Shown: positions 16,333 through 25,114 of the stretch, one piece after another | How the letters are laid out: each line of letters opens with the position of its first letter | Numbering within the stretch: position 1 is the stretch's first letter | NCBI RefSeq assembly: GCF_027492855.1 | Contig: NZ_JAPUDY010000001.1 | Location: 1-32,200 of the forward strand | DNA: 32,200 nt | DNA from: Acidovorax sp. | Lineage (GTDB): Bacteria > Pseudomonadota > Gammaproteobacteria > Burkholderiales > Burkholderiaceae_C | Direction of reading: 5' to 3' | The notes under the pieces: model-generated | Told to the model about the DNA's origin: nothing | The model's input: only the letters and a program-made list of their open reading frames with translations | Database searches by the model: none | Made by a program: the position numbers and the translations under genes

Positions 16333-18603
16333 TCAGGCCAGCTTGAGCGGCAGTGCGCGCAGGCGCTGGCCGGTGAGCGCGAACAGCGCGTTGGCCACGG
16401 CGGGTGCGATGGGCGGCACACCGGGCTCGCCCACGCCCTCGGGCGGCTCGGCGCTCTGGATGATGTGGGTTTCGATGCGGGGGCAATCGGCCATGCGCAG
16501 CCAGGGGTAGTCGTGTAGGTTGCTTTGCTGCACCTGGCCGTCCTTGATCGTCACTTCGCCATACAGCGCGGCCGTGAGGCCGAACACCACGGCGCTTTCC
16601 ATCTGCTGCGCGATGAGGTTGGGGTTGATGGCCGCGCCGCAGTCGATCACGCACACCACGCGGTGCACGCGCAGGGCCTTGTCGGCGCCTACCGACACCT
16701 CGGCCACCTGCGCCACGATGGAGCCGAACGACTGGTGCAGCGCCACGCCGCGCGCACGCTGTGCGCCCGTGGCATCGGCCGCCAGCGGCTGGCCCCAGCC
16801 AGCCAGCTCTGCCGCCTTGGTGAGCACGCGCAGGTGGCGCGGGTGTTTTTGGAGCAGCGCAGCGCGGAAGGCCACGGGGTCTTGCTGGGCGGCGTGGGCC
16901 GCCTCGTCGACAAAACTCTCCTTGAAGAAAGCCTGGTGCGAGTGCCCCACCGAACGCCAGAAGCCCACGGGCAGCGGCAGGTCGACGACCTCGTGGGCGA
17001 TGCGCGCGTGGGGCCATTCGTAGGGCTGGTCGAAGGCGCCTTCCGATGTTGTTTTGTCGGGCCCGGCACCGGGCAGGCCGAAGGTGCGGGCCAGCATCTG
17101 GGGCACGATGGCCTGGCCTGCCGACAGGTTGTCCCAGGCCACCAATTGACCCTGTGCATCAAACCCCGCCTTGAAGCGGGACACGCAGGCGGGGCGGTAA
17201 AAATCGTGCTGCATGTCTTGCTCGCGCGACCACAGGGTCTGCACCGGCGCGCCGTCGGCGGCTTTGGCAATGGCGGCGGCCTGGGCCACGTAGTCTGCCT
17301 CCAGCCGCCGTCCAAAACCGCCGCCCAGCAGCAACTGGTGCACGGCCACTTTGTTTTCGTCGATGCCCAGCGCCTTGGCGGCCGCCTTGCGGGCCAGGTC
17401 GGGCACCTGGGTCGATGTCCACACGCTGGCTGCGCCGTCCTTGAACTGCGCGGTGCAGTTGATGGGCTCCATGGCGGCGTGGGCCAGGTAGGGCGCGCTG
17501 TAGTCGGCGGTGATCGTTCTGGCCGCGCCCTTCAGGGCCGCGTCCACATTGCCCACGCTGTGGTAGCCAAAGCCCTGGCTCCGGTCCAGCGCCTGGGTCA
17601 GCTGGGTCATGACGGTGGCGCTGGACAGCGCGGCCGCCGGGCCGTGGTCCCATTCCACGGTAACGGCGGCCGCGGCCTTCTTGGCATGCCAGGGCGTGTC
17701 GGCAATCACCGCCACTGCGCCGGTGCCGCCGTGGTAGGGCTCCACCGCCAGCACTTTTTTGACACCCGGCAACTTCTGGGCAGCGGTGCCGTCAAAGCGG
17801 GCCACCTTGCCGCCCCGCGTGGGGCACATCAACACGCTGGCGTGGAGCAGGCCGGGCGGTTGGGCGTCGATGCCAAACACCGCCGTGCCGTTGAGTTTTG
17901 TGGGCGCCTCGATGCGCTTGAGAGGCTTGCCGATGAGCTTGAACGCGGCGGGCTCCTTGAGCGTGAGTTTGCCGGGCGGGGGTTGCAGCGCCGCCAGCGC
18001 GGCCAGCTCGCCAAAGGTGGCGCGCTGGCCAGCGGCGTGCTCCACCACCCCGGCGTTGGCCTGGCATTCAGCGGCCGATACCTTCCACTGCGCTGCGGCG
18101 GCGCTGATCAGCAGCGCACGCGCATGGGCCCCGGCCTCGCGCATGGGCAGCCACAGGTCTTTGATGCTGGACGATCCGCCCGTCATCATCACGCCCACCT
18201 CGCGCATGGTCTTGGCCGTGAGCCAGCCCGCCATAGCCTTGACCGAGCCGTCGTTGTCGGGGTGAAAGGGCAGGCCGTCCACCACAGTGGCCAGGTTGTT
18301 GTAGATGTCGTCGATGGGCGCCATCTCCAGCCGCACCTGGGCCCAGTCGGCATCCAGCTCCTCGGCCAGGATGGCGGCCAGGCCGGTGTGTGCGCCCTGG
18401 CCCATTTCGGCCTTGGCCATCATCACGGTCACGGTGTTGTCCGTGCCCACCTTGAGCCAGCCGTTGAGCGCCACCTGGCCCGCGCCCTGGGGCAAGGGCT
18501 GCGCGGTGCGCAGGCGCTGGCGCGGGGGCAGCACGCCCCAGCCAATGACCAGTGCGCCCGCTGTGGCAGCGCCGCCGAGGAGTACCGTGCGTCGTTTCAC
18601 CAT
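16333..18603 (-). CDS. iorB: Isoquinoline 1-oxidoreductase beta (molybdopterin) subunit-like
   Basis: A 756-residue protein starting at the ATG at 18603; an AAAGGAA ribosome site lies just upstream. The N-terminus ([19 protein letters not shown]) looks like a twin-arginine signal, so the complex may be periplasmic. Family motifs include [20 protein letters not shown], a molybdopterin-region [33 protein letters not shown], and C-terminal [17 protein letters not shown], whose glutamate matches the catalytic base of molybdenum hydroxylases. IorB-type enzymes hydroxylate N-heterocycles such as isoquinoline; many relatives oxidise aldehydes. No XdhC-type cofactor insertion gene is adjacent. The gene order is large subunit first, then small, on the minus strand. 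Confidence 0.87.
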   Translation of the reverse strand: MVKRRTVLLGGAATAGALVIGWGVLPPRQRLRTAQPLPQGAGQVALNGWLKVGTDNTVTVMMAKAEMGQGAHTGLAAILAEELDADWAQVRLEMAPIDDIYNNLATVVDGLPFHPDNDGSVKAMAGWLTAKTMREVGVMMTGGSSSIKDLWLPMREAGAHARALLISAAAAQWKVSAAECQANAGVVEHAAGQRATFGELAALAALQPPPGKLTLKEPAAFKLIGKPLKRIEAPTKLNGTAVFGIDAQPPGLLHASVLMCPTRGGKVARFDGTAAQKLPGVKKVLAVEPYHGGTGAVAVIADTPWHAKKAAAAVTVEWDHGPAAALSSATVMTQLTQALDRSQGFGYHSVGNVDAALKGAARTITADYSAPYLAHAAMEPINCTAQFKDGAASVWTSTQVPDLARKAAAKALGIDENKVAVHQLLLGGGFGRRLEADYVAQAAAIAKAADGAPVQTLWSREQDMQHDFYRPACVSRFKAGFDAQGQLVAWDNLSAGQAIVPQMLARTFGLPGAGPDKTTSEGAFDQPYEWPHARIAHEVVDLPLPVGFWRSVGHSHQAFFKESFVDEAAHAAQQDPVAFRAALLQKHPRHLRVLTKAAELAGWGQPLAADATGAQRARGVALHQSFGSIVAQVAEVSVGADKALRVHRVVCVIDCGAAINPNLIAQQMESAVVFGLTAALYGEVTIKDGQVQQSNLHDYPWLRMADCPRIETHIIQSAEPPEGVGEPGVPPIAPAVANALFALTGQRLRALPLKLA

Positions 18604-18933
18604 GGATTCATTCCTTTGTGGTGTGTGGTGGGGGACGGCCATCGTAAACCGGTTGCAGGGATGTCTGCAGCGTGTTGACGGCTGAAGGATGGAAGGGTTT
18701 TTGGCATCTGGCGCTTATCCAATAAGCGCCAATAGCTATCAAAAAGTGAGCATTTGGGTGATTGCATCGGTGTGGGTGGCGCCTTCGTGTACGCCACCCG
18801 GCGTATTTCCGGCGCGGGCACCCGTCTCCAGAATCCATTCCATCGCTCAACCCCGTCAGGCCCCACACCGGGGTCCATCGGGCGAAGCGGTCGGACTGAT
18901 TTGCGGATTGAAACCACCACCGGAGAAGCACAC
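18604..18933. promoter_or_regulatory. Divergent control region, iorB / urtA
   Basis: 330 bases with no credible gene. It holds repeat copy 6 (18703-18745), a perfect 8-bp inverted repeat GGGTGGCG/CGCCACCC with a 10-nt spacer (18774-18799), and a GGAGAAG ribosome site for urtA at 18922-18928. The inverted repeat, ~135 bp upstream of urtA, is the best operator candidate. I found no clear sigma-54 (-24/-12) site. Confidence 0.5.
18703..18745 (-). repeat. AGCGCTT palindromic repeat, copy 6
   Basis: GGCATCT, then GGCGCTTATCC-AATAAGCGCC, then AATAGCTATCAAAAA. A compensating change has occurred on both arms (GGCGCTTAT/ATAAGCGCC), keeping the stem paired. This supports selection on, or spread of, the hairpin form. 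It lies in the iorB-urtA intergenic region. Confidence 0.85.
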
Positions 18934-20196
18934 ATGCAACGTCGTTATTCCCTCAAGGCCCTCGCGGCCGTCGCTGCGCTCGCTGGCCTGTCTGCACTGC
19001 CAGCCCATGCGCAAGAGACCATCAAGGTCGGCATCCTGCACAGCCTGTCGGGCACCATGGCCATTTCGGAAACGGTGCTCAAGGACACCGTGCTGATGGC
19101 CATCGACGAAATCAACGCCAAGGGCGGCGTGCTGGGCAAGAAGCTCGAACCCGTCATCGTGGACCCCGCCTCCAACTGGCCCCTGTTCGCCGAAAAGACC
19201 AAGCAGCTCCTGGGCCAGGACAAGGTGTCGGTGATCTTCGGTTGCTGGACCAGCGTGAGCCGCAAGTCGGTGCTGCCAGTGGTGGAAGAAATGAACGGCC
19301 TGCTGTTCTACCCCGTGCAGTACGAGGGTGAAGAGTTGTCCAAGAACGTGTTCTACACCGGCGCCGCGCCCAACCAGCAGGCCATCCCCGCCGTGGACTA
19401 CCTGATGAGCAAAGACGGCGGCGGCGCCAAGCGCTGGGTGCTGCTGGGCACCGACTACGTCTATCCCCGCACCACCAACAAGATCCTGCGCGCCTACCTC
19501 AAGAGCAAAGGCGTGAAGGATGCCGACATCGACGAAAAGTACACACCGTTCGGCCACAGCGACTACCAGACCATCGTGGCCGACATCAAGAAGTTCAGCC
19601 AGGGCGGCAAGACGGCCGTGGTGTCCACCATCAATGGCGACTCCAACGTGCCCTTCTACAAAGAGCTGGGCAACGCGGGCCTGAAGGCCAAGGACGTGCC
19701 CGTGGTCGCCTTCAGCGTGGGCGAGGAAGAACTGCGCGGCGTGGACACCAAGCCGCTGGTGGGCCACCTGGCCGCCTGGAACTACTTCCAGTCCATCAAG
19801 AGCCCGGAGAACACCGCCTTCATCAAAAAATGGAGCGACTACGCCAAGGCCAAGGGCATTGCGGGCCACAAGGACAAGCCGCTCACCAACGACCCGATGG
19901 AAGCCACCTACATCGGCATCAACATGTGGAAGCAGGCGGTTGAAAAGGCCAAGAGCACCGACGTGGACAAGGTGATCGCCGCCATGGCCGGCCAGACCTT
20001 CAAGGCCCCGAGCGGCATCGTGAGCAAGATGGACGAGAAGAACCACCACCTGCACAAGAGCGTGTTCATCGGCGAGATCAAGGCCGACGGCCAGTTCAAC
20101 GTGGTGTGGAAGACACCCGGCCCGGTCAAGGCCAAGCCATGGTCTCCTTACATCGAAGGCAACGACAAGAAGAAGGACGAGCCCGAAAAGAAGTAA
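18934..20196 (+). CDS. urtA: Urea ABC transporter substrate-binding protein UrtA
   Basis: A 420-residue periplasmic binding protein. The start at 18934 follows a GGAGAAG site and gives a signal peptide (MQRRYSLKALAAVAALAG, cleavage after AHA). The mature protein starts ETIKVGILHSLSGTMAISE. VIFGCWTSVSRKSVLPVVEE and FYPVQYEGEE-LSKNVFYTGAAPNQQ are hallmarks of the urea-specific (FmdD/UrtA) subgroup of branched-chain amino-acid-type binding proteins. The C-terminus is lysine-rich (KKKDEPEKK). It is the first gene of the urt operon, and is followed by a GC-rich structured spacer before urtB, perhaps allowing higher UrtA expression. Confidence 0.97.
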   Translation: MQRRYSLKALAAVAALAGLSALPAHAQETIKVGILHSLSGTMAISETVLKDTVLMAIDEINAKGGVLGKKLEPVIVDPASNWPLFAEKTKQLLGQDKVSVIFGCWTSVSRKSVLPVVEEMNGLLFYPVQYEGEELSKNVFYTGAAPNQQAIPAVDYLMSKDGGGAKRWVLLGTDYVYPRTTNKILRAYLKSKGVKDADIDEKYTPFGHSDYQTIVADIKKFSQGGKTAVVSTINGDSNVPFYKELGNAGLKAKDVPVVAFSVGEEELRGVDTKPLVGHLAAWNYFQSIKSPENTAFIKKWSDYAKAKGIAGHKDKPLTNDPMEATYIGINMWKQAVEKAKSTDVDKVIAAMAGQTFKAPSGIVSKMDEKNHHLHKSVFIGEIKADGQFNVVWKTPGPVKAKPWSPYIEGNDKKKDEPEKK

Positions 20197-20341
20197 CCCC
20201 CTGAGGCGCTTTGCGCCTTCCCCCCGCTCTCGCATCGCTGCGCGATGCGGGCAGGGGGACGCCCCCAGCGCGGCGGGGCGGCCCTTGCGCGGGGGGCACT
20301 GGTCTGGGCTGTGCGCGCCGCACAGGCCGGCCGCCTTTTTT
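20197..20341 (+). repeat. GC-rich multi-hairpin element between urtA and urtB
   Basis: Directly after the urtA stop there is a series of stems: AGGCGC/GCGCCT (20204-20218); CCCCC/GGGGG enclosing CGCATCG/CGATGCG (20221-20257); GCCCCCAGCGC/GCGCGGGGGGC (20261-20297, imperfect); and CTGTGCG/CGCACAG (20309-20325), with a T run at 20336-20341. I associate this sequence from memory with a dispersed element of Comamonadaceae. It could stabilise the urtA 3' end or partly terminate transcription. Confidence 0.65.
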
Positions 20342-20358
20342 GACCCACTGGCCCTTTC

Positions 20359-21939
20359 ATGCATTCTTCCTTTTTCTTCCGCCTGATCGCTTGTCTGTGG
20401 CTGTGCGCGGCGGCCCAGGCGCACGCCCTCACAGCCGAGCAGGCTCTGACCATGGCGGTGGGCGAAACCGACGACCGCGTGGCTGCCGTGCAGCAGGCGG
20501 TGGCAGAACCCAGCGATCGGGTCGCTGCTTTTTTGCAGGCCTTGGCTGACGACGCAGTGCGTGTGGCGGGCGGCAAGGCCCTGATCGTGCAGGGTGACAA
20601 GGGCATTGACCCCGTGACCGGCGCCGAAGTGCCCGTGCCCGCCGATGCCGAAGACATCATCAACAACAACCGCATGCGCGGCGAAATCGACACGGCCCTG
20701 GCGGGCCTGGCGCTGTTTGGCAAGGACGAAGTCGCACGCATGGCCGCCGCCAAGGCGCTGACCAAGGAGCCCGACGCGGGCCGCCTGCCCCTGCTCGACA
20801 AGGCGCTGGCGCAGGAGACCAACGACAAGATCAAGGCCCAACTGGAGCTGGCGCGCGCCGCCACCTTGCTCGGCAGTGACGACGCCGCACAGCGCATCGC
20901 CGCAGCCCGGGCCCTGTCGGCCAGCGCCACGCCCGACACCCGCCTGCTGCTGAACGAGCGCATGGCCGTGGAAGAGGACCCCAAAGCCCGGGCTGCGCTG
21001 CAGACAGCCCTCAAGGCGCTGGACGAAAAACTCGCCTGGGGCGAGCGCCTGGGCGCTGCGTTCTCGGGCATCAGCCTGGGTTCCATCTTGCTGCTAGTGG
21101 CGCTGGGCCTGGCCATCACCTACGGGCTCATGGGCGTGATCAACATGGCCCATGGCGAGCTGATGATGATCGGTGCCTATGCCACCTATGTGGTGCAGGG
21201 CATCTTCCAGAAGTATTTTCCGGGTGCGTTCGACTGGTACCTGGTCGCCGCGCTGCCGCTCGCGTTTGGCGCATCGGCCGCCGTGGGCGCGGTGCTGGAG
21301 CGCGGCGTGCTGCGTTTTCTGTACGGCCGCCCGCTGGAGACGCTGCTGGCCACCTGGGGCATCAGCCTGGTGCTGATGCAACTGGTGCGCACGATTTTTG
21401 GCGCGCAGAACGTGGGCGTGGAAAACCCCGCGTGGATGAGCGGCGGCGTGCAGGTGCTCTCCAACCTCACGCTGCCCTACAACCGGCTGGTCATCATCGG
21501 CTTTGCGATGGCCGTGCTGCTGGGCATGGGCTACCTCATCAGCCGCACCCGCCTGGGCCTTTTTGTGCGCGGCGTCACACAAAACCGCCCCATTGCCTCG
21601 TGCATGGGCGTAAACACTGCGCGCATCGACACCATGGCCTTTGCGCTGGGCTCGGGCATTGCGGGCCTGGCCGGTTGTGCACTGAGCCAGGTGGGCAATG
21701 TGGGGCCGGACCTGGGCCAGAGCTACATCGTCGATGCCTTCATGGTGGTGGTGCTGGGCGGCGTGGGCCAGCTCGCAGGCACTGTGTATGCCGCGCTGGG
21801 CCTGGGCATCCTCAACAAGTTTTTGGAAGGCTGGGCGGGCGCGGTGCTGGCCAAGATTGCGGTGCTGGTGTTCATCATCATCTTCATCCAGAAGCGGCCC
21901 CAGGGCATCTTCGCGGTCAAAGGGCGTACGGCCGACTGA
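20359..21939 (+). CDS. urtB: Urea ABC transporter permease UrtB
   Basis: A 526-residue inner-membrane permease. It has a signal-like N-terminus (ends AQAHA, ~24), then a ~200-residue alpha-helical, charged, periplasmic extension with repeated helix pairs, typical of UrtB compared with LivH. The membrane domain starts near residue 230 (GISLGSILLLVALGLAITYGL) and contains VINMAHGELMMIGAY, ATWGISLVLMQ and the cytoplasmic-loop region GVTQNRPIASCMGV. It forms the translocation channel with UrtC. The gene lies 162 bases after urtA and 20 bases before urtC. Confidence 0.97.
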   Translation: MHSSFFFRLIACLWLCAAAQAHALTAEQALTMAVGETDDRVAAVQQAVAEPSDRVAAFLQALADDAVRVAGGKALIVQGDKGIDPVTGAEVPVPADAEDIINNNRMRGEIDTALAGLALFGKDEVARMAAAKALTKEPDAGRLPLLDKALAQETNDKIKAQLELARAATLLGSDDAAQRIAAARALSASATPDTRLLLNERMAVEEDPKARAALQTALKALDEKLAWGERLGAAFSGISLGSILLLVALGLAITYGLMGVINMAHGELMMIGAYATYVVQGIFQKYFPGAFDWYLVAALPLAFGASAAVGAVLERGVLRFLYGRPLETLLATWGISLVLMQLVRTIFGAQNVGVENPAWMSGGVQVLSNLTLPYNRLVIIGFAMAVLLGMGYLISRTRLGLFVRGVTQNRPIASCMGVNTARIDTMAFALGSGIAGLAGCALSQVGNVGPDLGQSYIVDAFMVVVLGGVGQLAGTVYAALGLGILNKFLEGWAGAVLAKIAVLVFIIIFIQKRPQGIFAVKGRTAD

Positions 21940-21959
21940 AGCACCAGAGACGACAGATC

Positions 21960-23105
21960 ATGACTACGCCAACCTCTCCCAACATCCAACTGCCCACACC
22001 CGCGCCGCTGCTCACGCGCGGTGGCTGGTCGGCCTTCATCGTGGCGCTCATCGTGGTGTGCGCCGTCGCCCCCGTGCTCAACCTGTGGGTGCCTGCGGAC
22101 AGCGCGTTTCACCTCAGCGACTACGCCGTGGCGCTGCTGGGCAAGATCATGTGCTACGCCATCTGCGCATTGGCCATGGACCTCATCTGGGGCTACACCG
22201 GTATCTTGAGCCTGGGCCACGGTTTGTTCTTTGCACTCGGCGGCTACGTGATGGGCATGTACCTCATGCGCCAGATCGGCCGCGACGGCAACTACAAAAG
22301 CGACCTGCCCGATTTCATGGTGTTCCTCGACTGGAAGGAGCTGCCCTGGCACTGGATGTTGTCTGACAGCTTTATTGCCACGCTGATCCTCATCGTGGCG
22401 GTGCCGGGTGTCATCGCGTTTGTGTTCGGCTACTTCGCTTTTCGCTCGCGCATCAAGGGCGTGTACTTTTCGATCATCACCCAGGCCATGACGTATGCGG
22501 CCATGCTGCTGTTCTTTCGCAACGAGACGGGTTTTGGCGGCAACAACGGTTTTACCGATTTCAAGCGCATTCTGGGCACACCGATTGCCACTCCGACCAT
22601 GCGCATGACGCTGTTTGTGATGACGGGACTGGCGCTGCTGGGTTTCTTCTTGCTGGCACGCTGGCTGGTGCGCAGCAAGTTCGGCCGCGTGCTGCAGGCC
22701 GTGCGCGATGCTGAAACGCGCGTCATGTTTTCAGGCTACTCGCCGCTGCCCTACAAGCTCACCATCTGGACCATCAGCGCCATGATGTGTGGCGTGGCAG
22801 GCGCGCTTTACGTGCCCCAGGTGGGCATCATCAACCCTGGCGAGATGAGCGCCGCCAACTCCATCGAGATCGCCGTGTGGGCAGCCGTGGGGGGCCGCGC
22901 CACGCTGATCGGACCCATCGTGGGGGCCTTCATCGTCAATGGCGCCAAGAGCTGGCTCACGGTGACGGCACCAGAGTTCTGGCTGTACTTTTTGGGCGCG
23001 CTGTTCATTGCCGTCACGTTGTTCCTCCCCAATGGTGTGGTGGGGCTCGCCAAAAAGCTCATGATGATGACGAAGAAGAATAACGAGAAGGGAGCCGCGC
23101 AATGA
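21960..23105 (+). CDS. urtC: Urea ABC transporter permease UrtC
   Basis: A 381-residue LivM-like permease. The start at 21960 (MTTPTSPNIQ) is chosen because translation upstream in this frame is shadow over urtB. The conserved GYTGILSLGHGLFFALGGY is near residue 80. YFSIITQAMTYAAMLLFF, the EAA-like AVRDAETRVMFSGYSP and VGIINPGEMSAANSIEIAVW are family-typical. The C-terminus is methionine/lysine-rich (KLMMMTKKNNEK). Its stop overlaps the urtD start as ATGA. Confidence 0.97.
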   Translation: MTTPTSPNIQLPTPAPLLTRGGWSAFIVALIVVCAVAPVLNLWVPADSAFHLSDYAVALLGKIMCYAICALAMDLIWGYTGILSLGHGLFFALGGYVMGMYLMRQIGRDGNYKSDLPDFMVFLDWKELPWHWMLSDSFIATLILIVAVPGVIAFVFGYFAFRSRIKGVYFSIITQAMTYAAMLLFFRNETGFGGNNGFTDFKRILGTPIATPTMRMTLFVMTGLALLGFFLLARWLVRSKFGRVLQAVRDAETRVMFSGYSPLPYKLTIWTISAMMCGVAGALYVPQVGIINPGEMSAANSIEIAVWAAVGGRATLIGPIVGAFIVNGAKSWLTVTAPEFWLYFLGALFIAVTLFLPNGVVGLAKKLMMMTKKNNEKGAAQ

Positions 23106-23977
23106 CGCCCGATCTGATGGAAGAAGGCGCGCGGCGTTTCCAGCAAAAGCTGGCGCCGGTGGCATTGGGCCAGACCGAATCGGGCGGCCGCGCTGCAGGC
23201 TTTTCGCGCATTGCGGTGCCTGGCGAGGTAGATGTGACCCATGGCCGCATCCTGTATCTCGAAGACGTGCACGTGAGTTTTGACGGCTTTAAGGCCATCA
23301 ACGGCCTGAGCCTGGACATCGCGCCCGGCGAGCTGCGCTGCATCATCGGCCCCAACGGTGCGGGCAAGACGACGATGATGGACATCATCACCGGCAAGAC
23401 GCGGCCCAACCAGGGCACGGTGTTTTTTGGCAGCACCATTGACCTGCTGCGCCACAACGAACCCGAGATTGCCAGCCTGGGCATTGGCCGCAAGTTTCAA
23501 AAACCCACGGTGTTCGAGCAACTCAGCGTGTTCGAGAACCTGGAACTGGCTTTGAAGACCCACAAGGGCGTGAAGTCGAGCATGTTCTTCCGGTTGGACT
23601 CTGCGCAGTCCGATCGGTTGGCCGAGGTGCTGCACACCATCCACCTGGCCGACAGCGTCACGCGGCAGTCGGGCAACCTGAGCCATGGACAAAAGCAGTG
23701 GCTGGAGATTGGGATGCTGTTGATGCAGGACCCGAAGTTGCTGCTGCTGGACGAGCCGGTGGCGGGGATGACGGATGAGGAGACGGCGCGGACTGCGGAG
23801 CTGTTTCTGACGCTCAAGGGCAAACATTCGCTGATGGTGGTAGAGCACGATATGGGCTTTATCCGCACGATTTCTGAGAAGGTGACGGTGTTGTGTGATG
23901 GCTCGGTGCTGGCCGAGGGCACGCTCGATCAGGTGCAAGCGGATGAGCGGGTGATTGAGGTTTATTTGGGGCGGTGA
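23102..23977 (+). CDS. urtD: Urea ABC transporter ATPase UrtD
   Basis: A 291-residue ABC ATPase. A ~45-residue N-terminal extension precedes the nucleotide-binding domain. Walker A is GPNGAGKTT. The signature is LSHGQKQWLEIG, the histidine-bearing variant usual in UrtD. Walker B is LLLLDEPVAGM, and the switch histidine is in VVEHDMGFI. It is translationally coupled to urtC. It energises the UrtBC channel together with UrtE. The last ~250 bases look a little less GC-biased at third positions than the front part, just before the repeat mosaic. Confidence 0.97.
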   Translation: MTPDLMEEGARRFQQKLAPVALGQTESGGRAAGFSRIAVPGEVDVTHGRILYLEDVHVSFDGFKAINGLSLDIAPGELRCIIGPNGAGKTTMMDIITGKTRPNQGTVFFGSTIDLLRHNEPEIASLGIGRKFQKPTVFEQLSVFENLELALKTHKGVKSSMFFRLDSAQSDRLAEVLHTIHLADSVTRQSGNLSHGQKQWLEIGMLLMQDPKLLLLDEPVAGMTDEETARTAELFLTLKGKHSLMVVEHDMGFIRTISEKVTVLCDGSVLAEGTLDQVQADERVIEVYLGR

Positions 23978-24024
23978 TGGTGGTGTGCCGCTTTGCTCTT
24001 TCTGATTTTCTGGAGCCACTCCAC

Positions 24025-24325
24025 CCGTTCGAGCTGAGCTTGTCGAAGCTGGGGCGTTTCCAGTCCGTTCGGGCTGAGCTTGTCGAAGCTGGGGCGTGCT
24101 GGTTTGAAAAGCATGCTTGTGTTGAGGGCGGAGGCCGGGAGTCGCCCGGCGTGCGAGTAACTTTCTTTTGGCGAAGCAAAAGAAAGCCACTGCGCCGCCG
24201 GGCGCACACCCCGGCTCCCGCCCTGAACCCAGGCACCCCGCCCAAACCAGCCAACAAGCCCTGGCTTCGACAAGCTCAGCCCGAACGGTTCGGGGGCGGC
24301 GCCCAAGCTTCGACAAGTCAAGCCC
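24025..24325. repeat. Nested palindromic repeat mosaic (REP-REP-foldback-REP-REP)
   Basis: REP-like units CCGTTCGAGCTGAGCTTG... (24025-24056) and CCGTTCGGGCTGAGCTTG... (24065-24096) are direct repeats with a 40-bp period. Complementary units lie at 24263-24288 and, degenerate, at 24307-24325. The foldback at 24125-24224 is in the centre, so the whole 300 bp is roughly mirror-symmetric. Confidence 0.85.
24125..24224. repeat. 100-bp foldback with CTTTCTTTTG hairpin core
   Basis: The core CTTTCTTTTG (24161-24170) and CAAAAGAAAG (24177-24186) is a perfect 10-bp inverted repeat with loop GCGAAG. Outer GC-rich arms (AGGGCGGAGGCCGGGAG..., CGCCCGGCG, and their complements up to 24224) pair imperfectly. 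Elements with this core are, from memory, common in Comamonadaceae and Xanthomonadaceae genomes. Confidence 0.85.
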
Positions 24326-24340
24326 ACGCAACAGCTACTT

Positions 24341-24384
24341 CAAAAACAATAGCTACTAGCGCTTGATAAATAAGCGCTAGAGGC
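24341..24384 (+). repeat. AGCGCTT palindromic repeat, copy 7
   Basis: CAAAAACAATAGCTACT edge, AGCGCTTGATAAATAAGCGCT core and AGAGGC edge. It lies between the mosaic and urtE and would sit in any urtE leader. Confidence 0.85.
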
Positions 24385-24405
24385 AAAACACACCTAAAAA
24401 AGACC

Positions 24406-25098
24406 ATGCTCACCGTCCAAAACATCAACCAGTACTACGGCGGCTCCCACATCCTGCGCGACGTGAGCCTTACTGCCACCCCTGGCAAAGTCACCGTGCT
24501 GCTCGGTCGCAACGGTGTGGGCAAGACCACGCTGCTCAAAAGCCTGATGGGCCTGGTGCCTATCAAAAGCGGCTCCATCAACTTCGATGGCAAACCCATC
24601 GACAAGGCCATGCCGTACGACCGCGCCCGCGCTGGCATTGGCTTCGTGCCACAGGGCCGTGAAATTTTTGGCCGCCTCACGGTGGAAGAAAACCTGCGCA
24701 TGGGCCTGGCCTACAAAAGCGGTTCCACCCCCGTGCCGCCGCACCTGTACGAGCTGTTTCCTGTGCTCAAGCAAATGCTCAAGCGCCGGGGTGGTGATCT
24801 GTCGGGCGGGCAGCAGCAGCAACTGGCCATTGCGCGGGCGCTGGCGCCTGGCCCGCGTTTGCTGATTTTGGATGAGCCCACCGAAGGCATCCAGCCCAGC
24901 ATCATCAAAGACATCGGCCGCGTGATCCGCATGCTGGCCGACAAGGGCGAGATGGCCATTCTGCTGTGCGAGCAGTACTACGACTTCGCGCAGGAGCTGG
25001 CCGACGACTACCTAGTGATGGAGCGCGGCGAGGTGATCGCGCGCGGGCCGGGCAGCGAGATGGAGGCCAAGGGCATCCGCAATCTGGTCGCTATTTGA
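24406..25098 (+). CDS. urtE: Urea ABC transporter ATPase UrtE
   Basis: A 230-residue ABC ATPase starting at the ATG at 24406 (MLTVQNINQYYGGSHILRD). Walker A is GRNGVGKTT, the signature LSGGQQQQLAIARAL and Walker B LLILDEPTEG. VPQGREIFGRLTVEENL is typical of the LivF/UrtE group. The switch position reads LLCEQYYDFA, as in UrtE proteins that carry Q in place of the histidine. It works as a pair with UrtD. It converges with the PAP2 gene, with 16 bases between stop codons and no visible terminator. ureD, which would be expected after it in some relatives, is not present. Confidence 0.97.
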   Translation: MLTVQNINQYYGGSHILRDVSLTATPGKVTVLLGRNGVGKTTLLKSLMGLVPIKSGSINFDGKPIDKAMPYDRARAGIGFVPQGREIFGRLTVEENLRMGLAYKSGSTPVPPHLYELFPVLKQMLKRRGGDLSGGQQQQLAIARALAPGPRLLILDEPTEGIQPSIIKDIGRVIRMLADKGEMAILLCEQYYDFAQELADDYLVMERGEVIARGPGSEMEAKGIRNLVAI

Positions 25099-25114
25099 TT
25101 GATTTGATGAGTGT

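Larger units (their letters stand above)
23978..24405. other. Repeat-filled gap splitting urtD from urtE
   Basis: 428 bases with no protein-coding gene. From left to right it holds two direct REP-like units, a 100-bp foldback, two inverted REP-like units and one AGCGCTT repeat that ends 22 bases before urtE. Only a weak ribosome site (AAAAAAGACC) precedes urtE. The five urt genes otherwise look like one operon, so urtE either depends on read-through of this structure or on its own promoter. Confidence 0.85.

Noticed and set aside
16525-20841. Long open frames antisense to iorB (717 codons) and urtA/urtB (661 codons)
   Set aside because: These are the same GC-driven artefact; iorB, urtA and urtB are well supported on the opposite strands.
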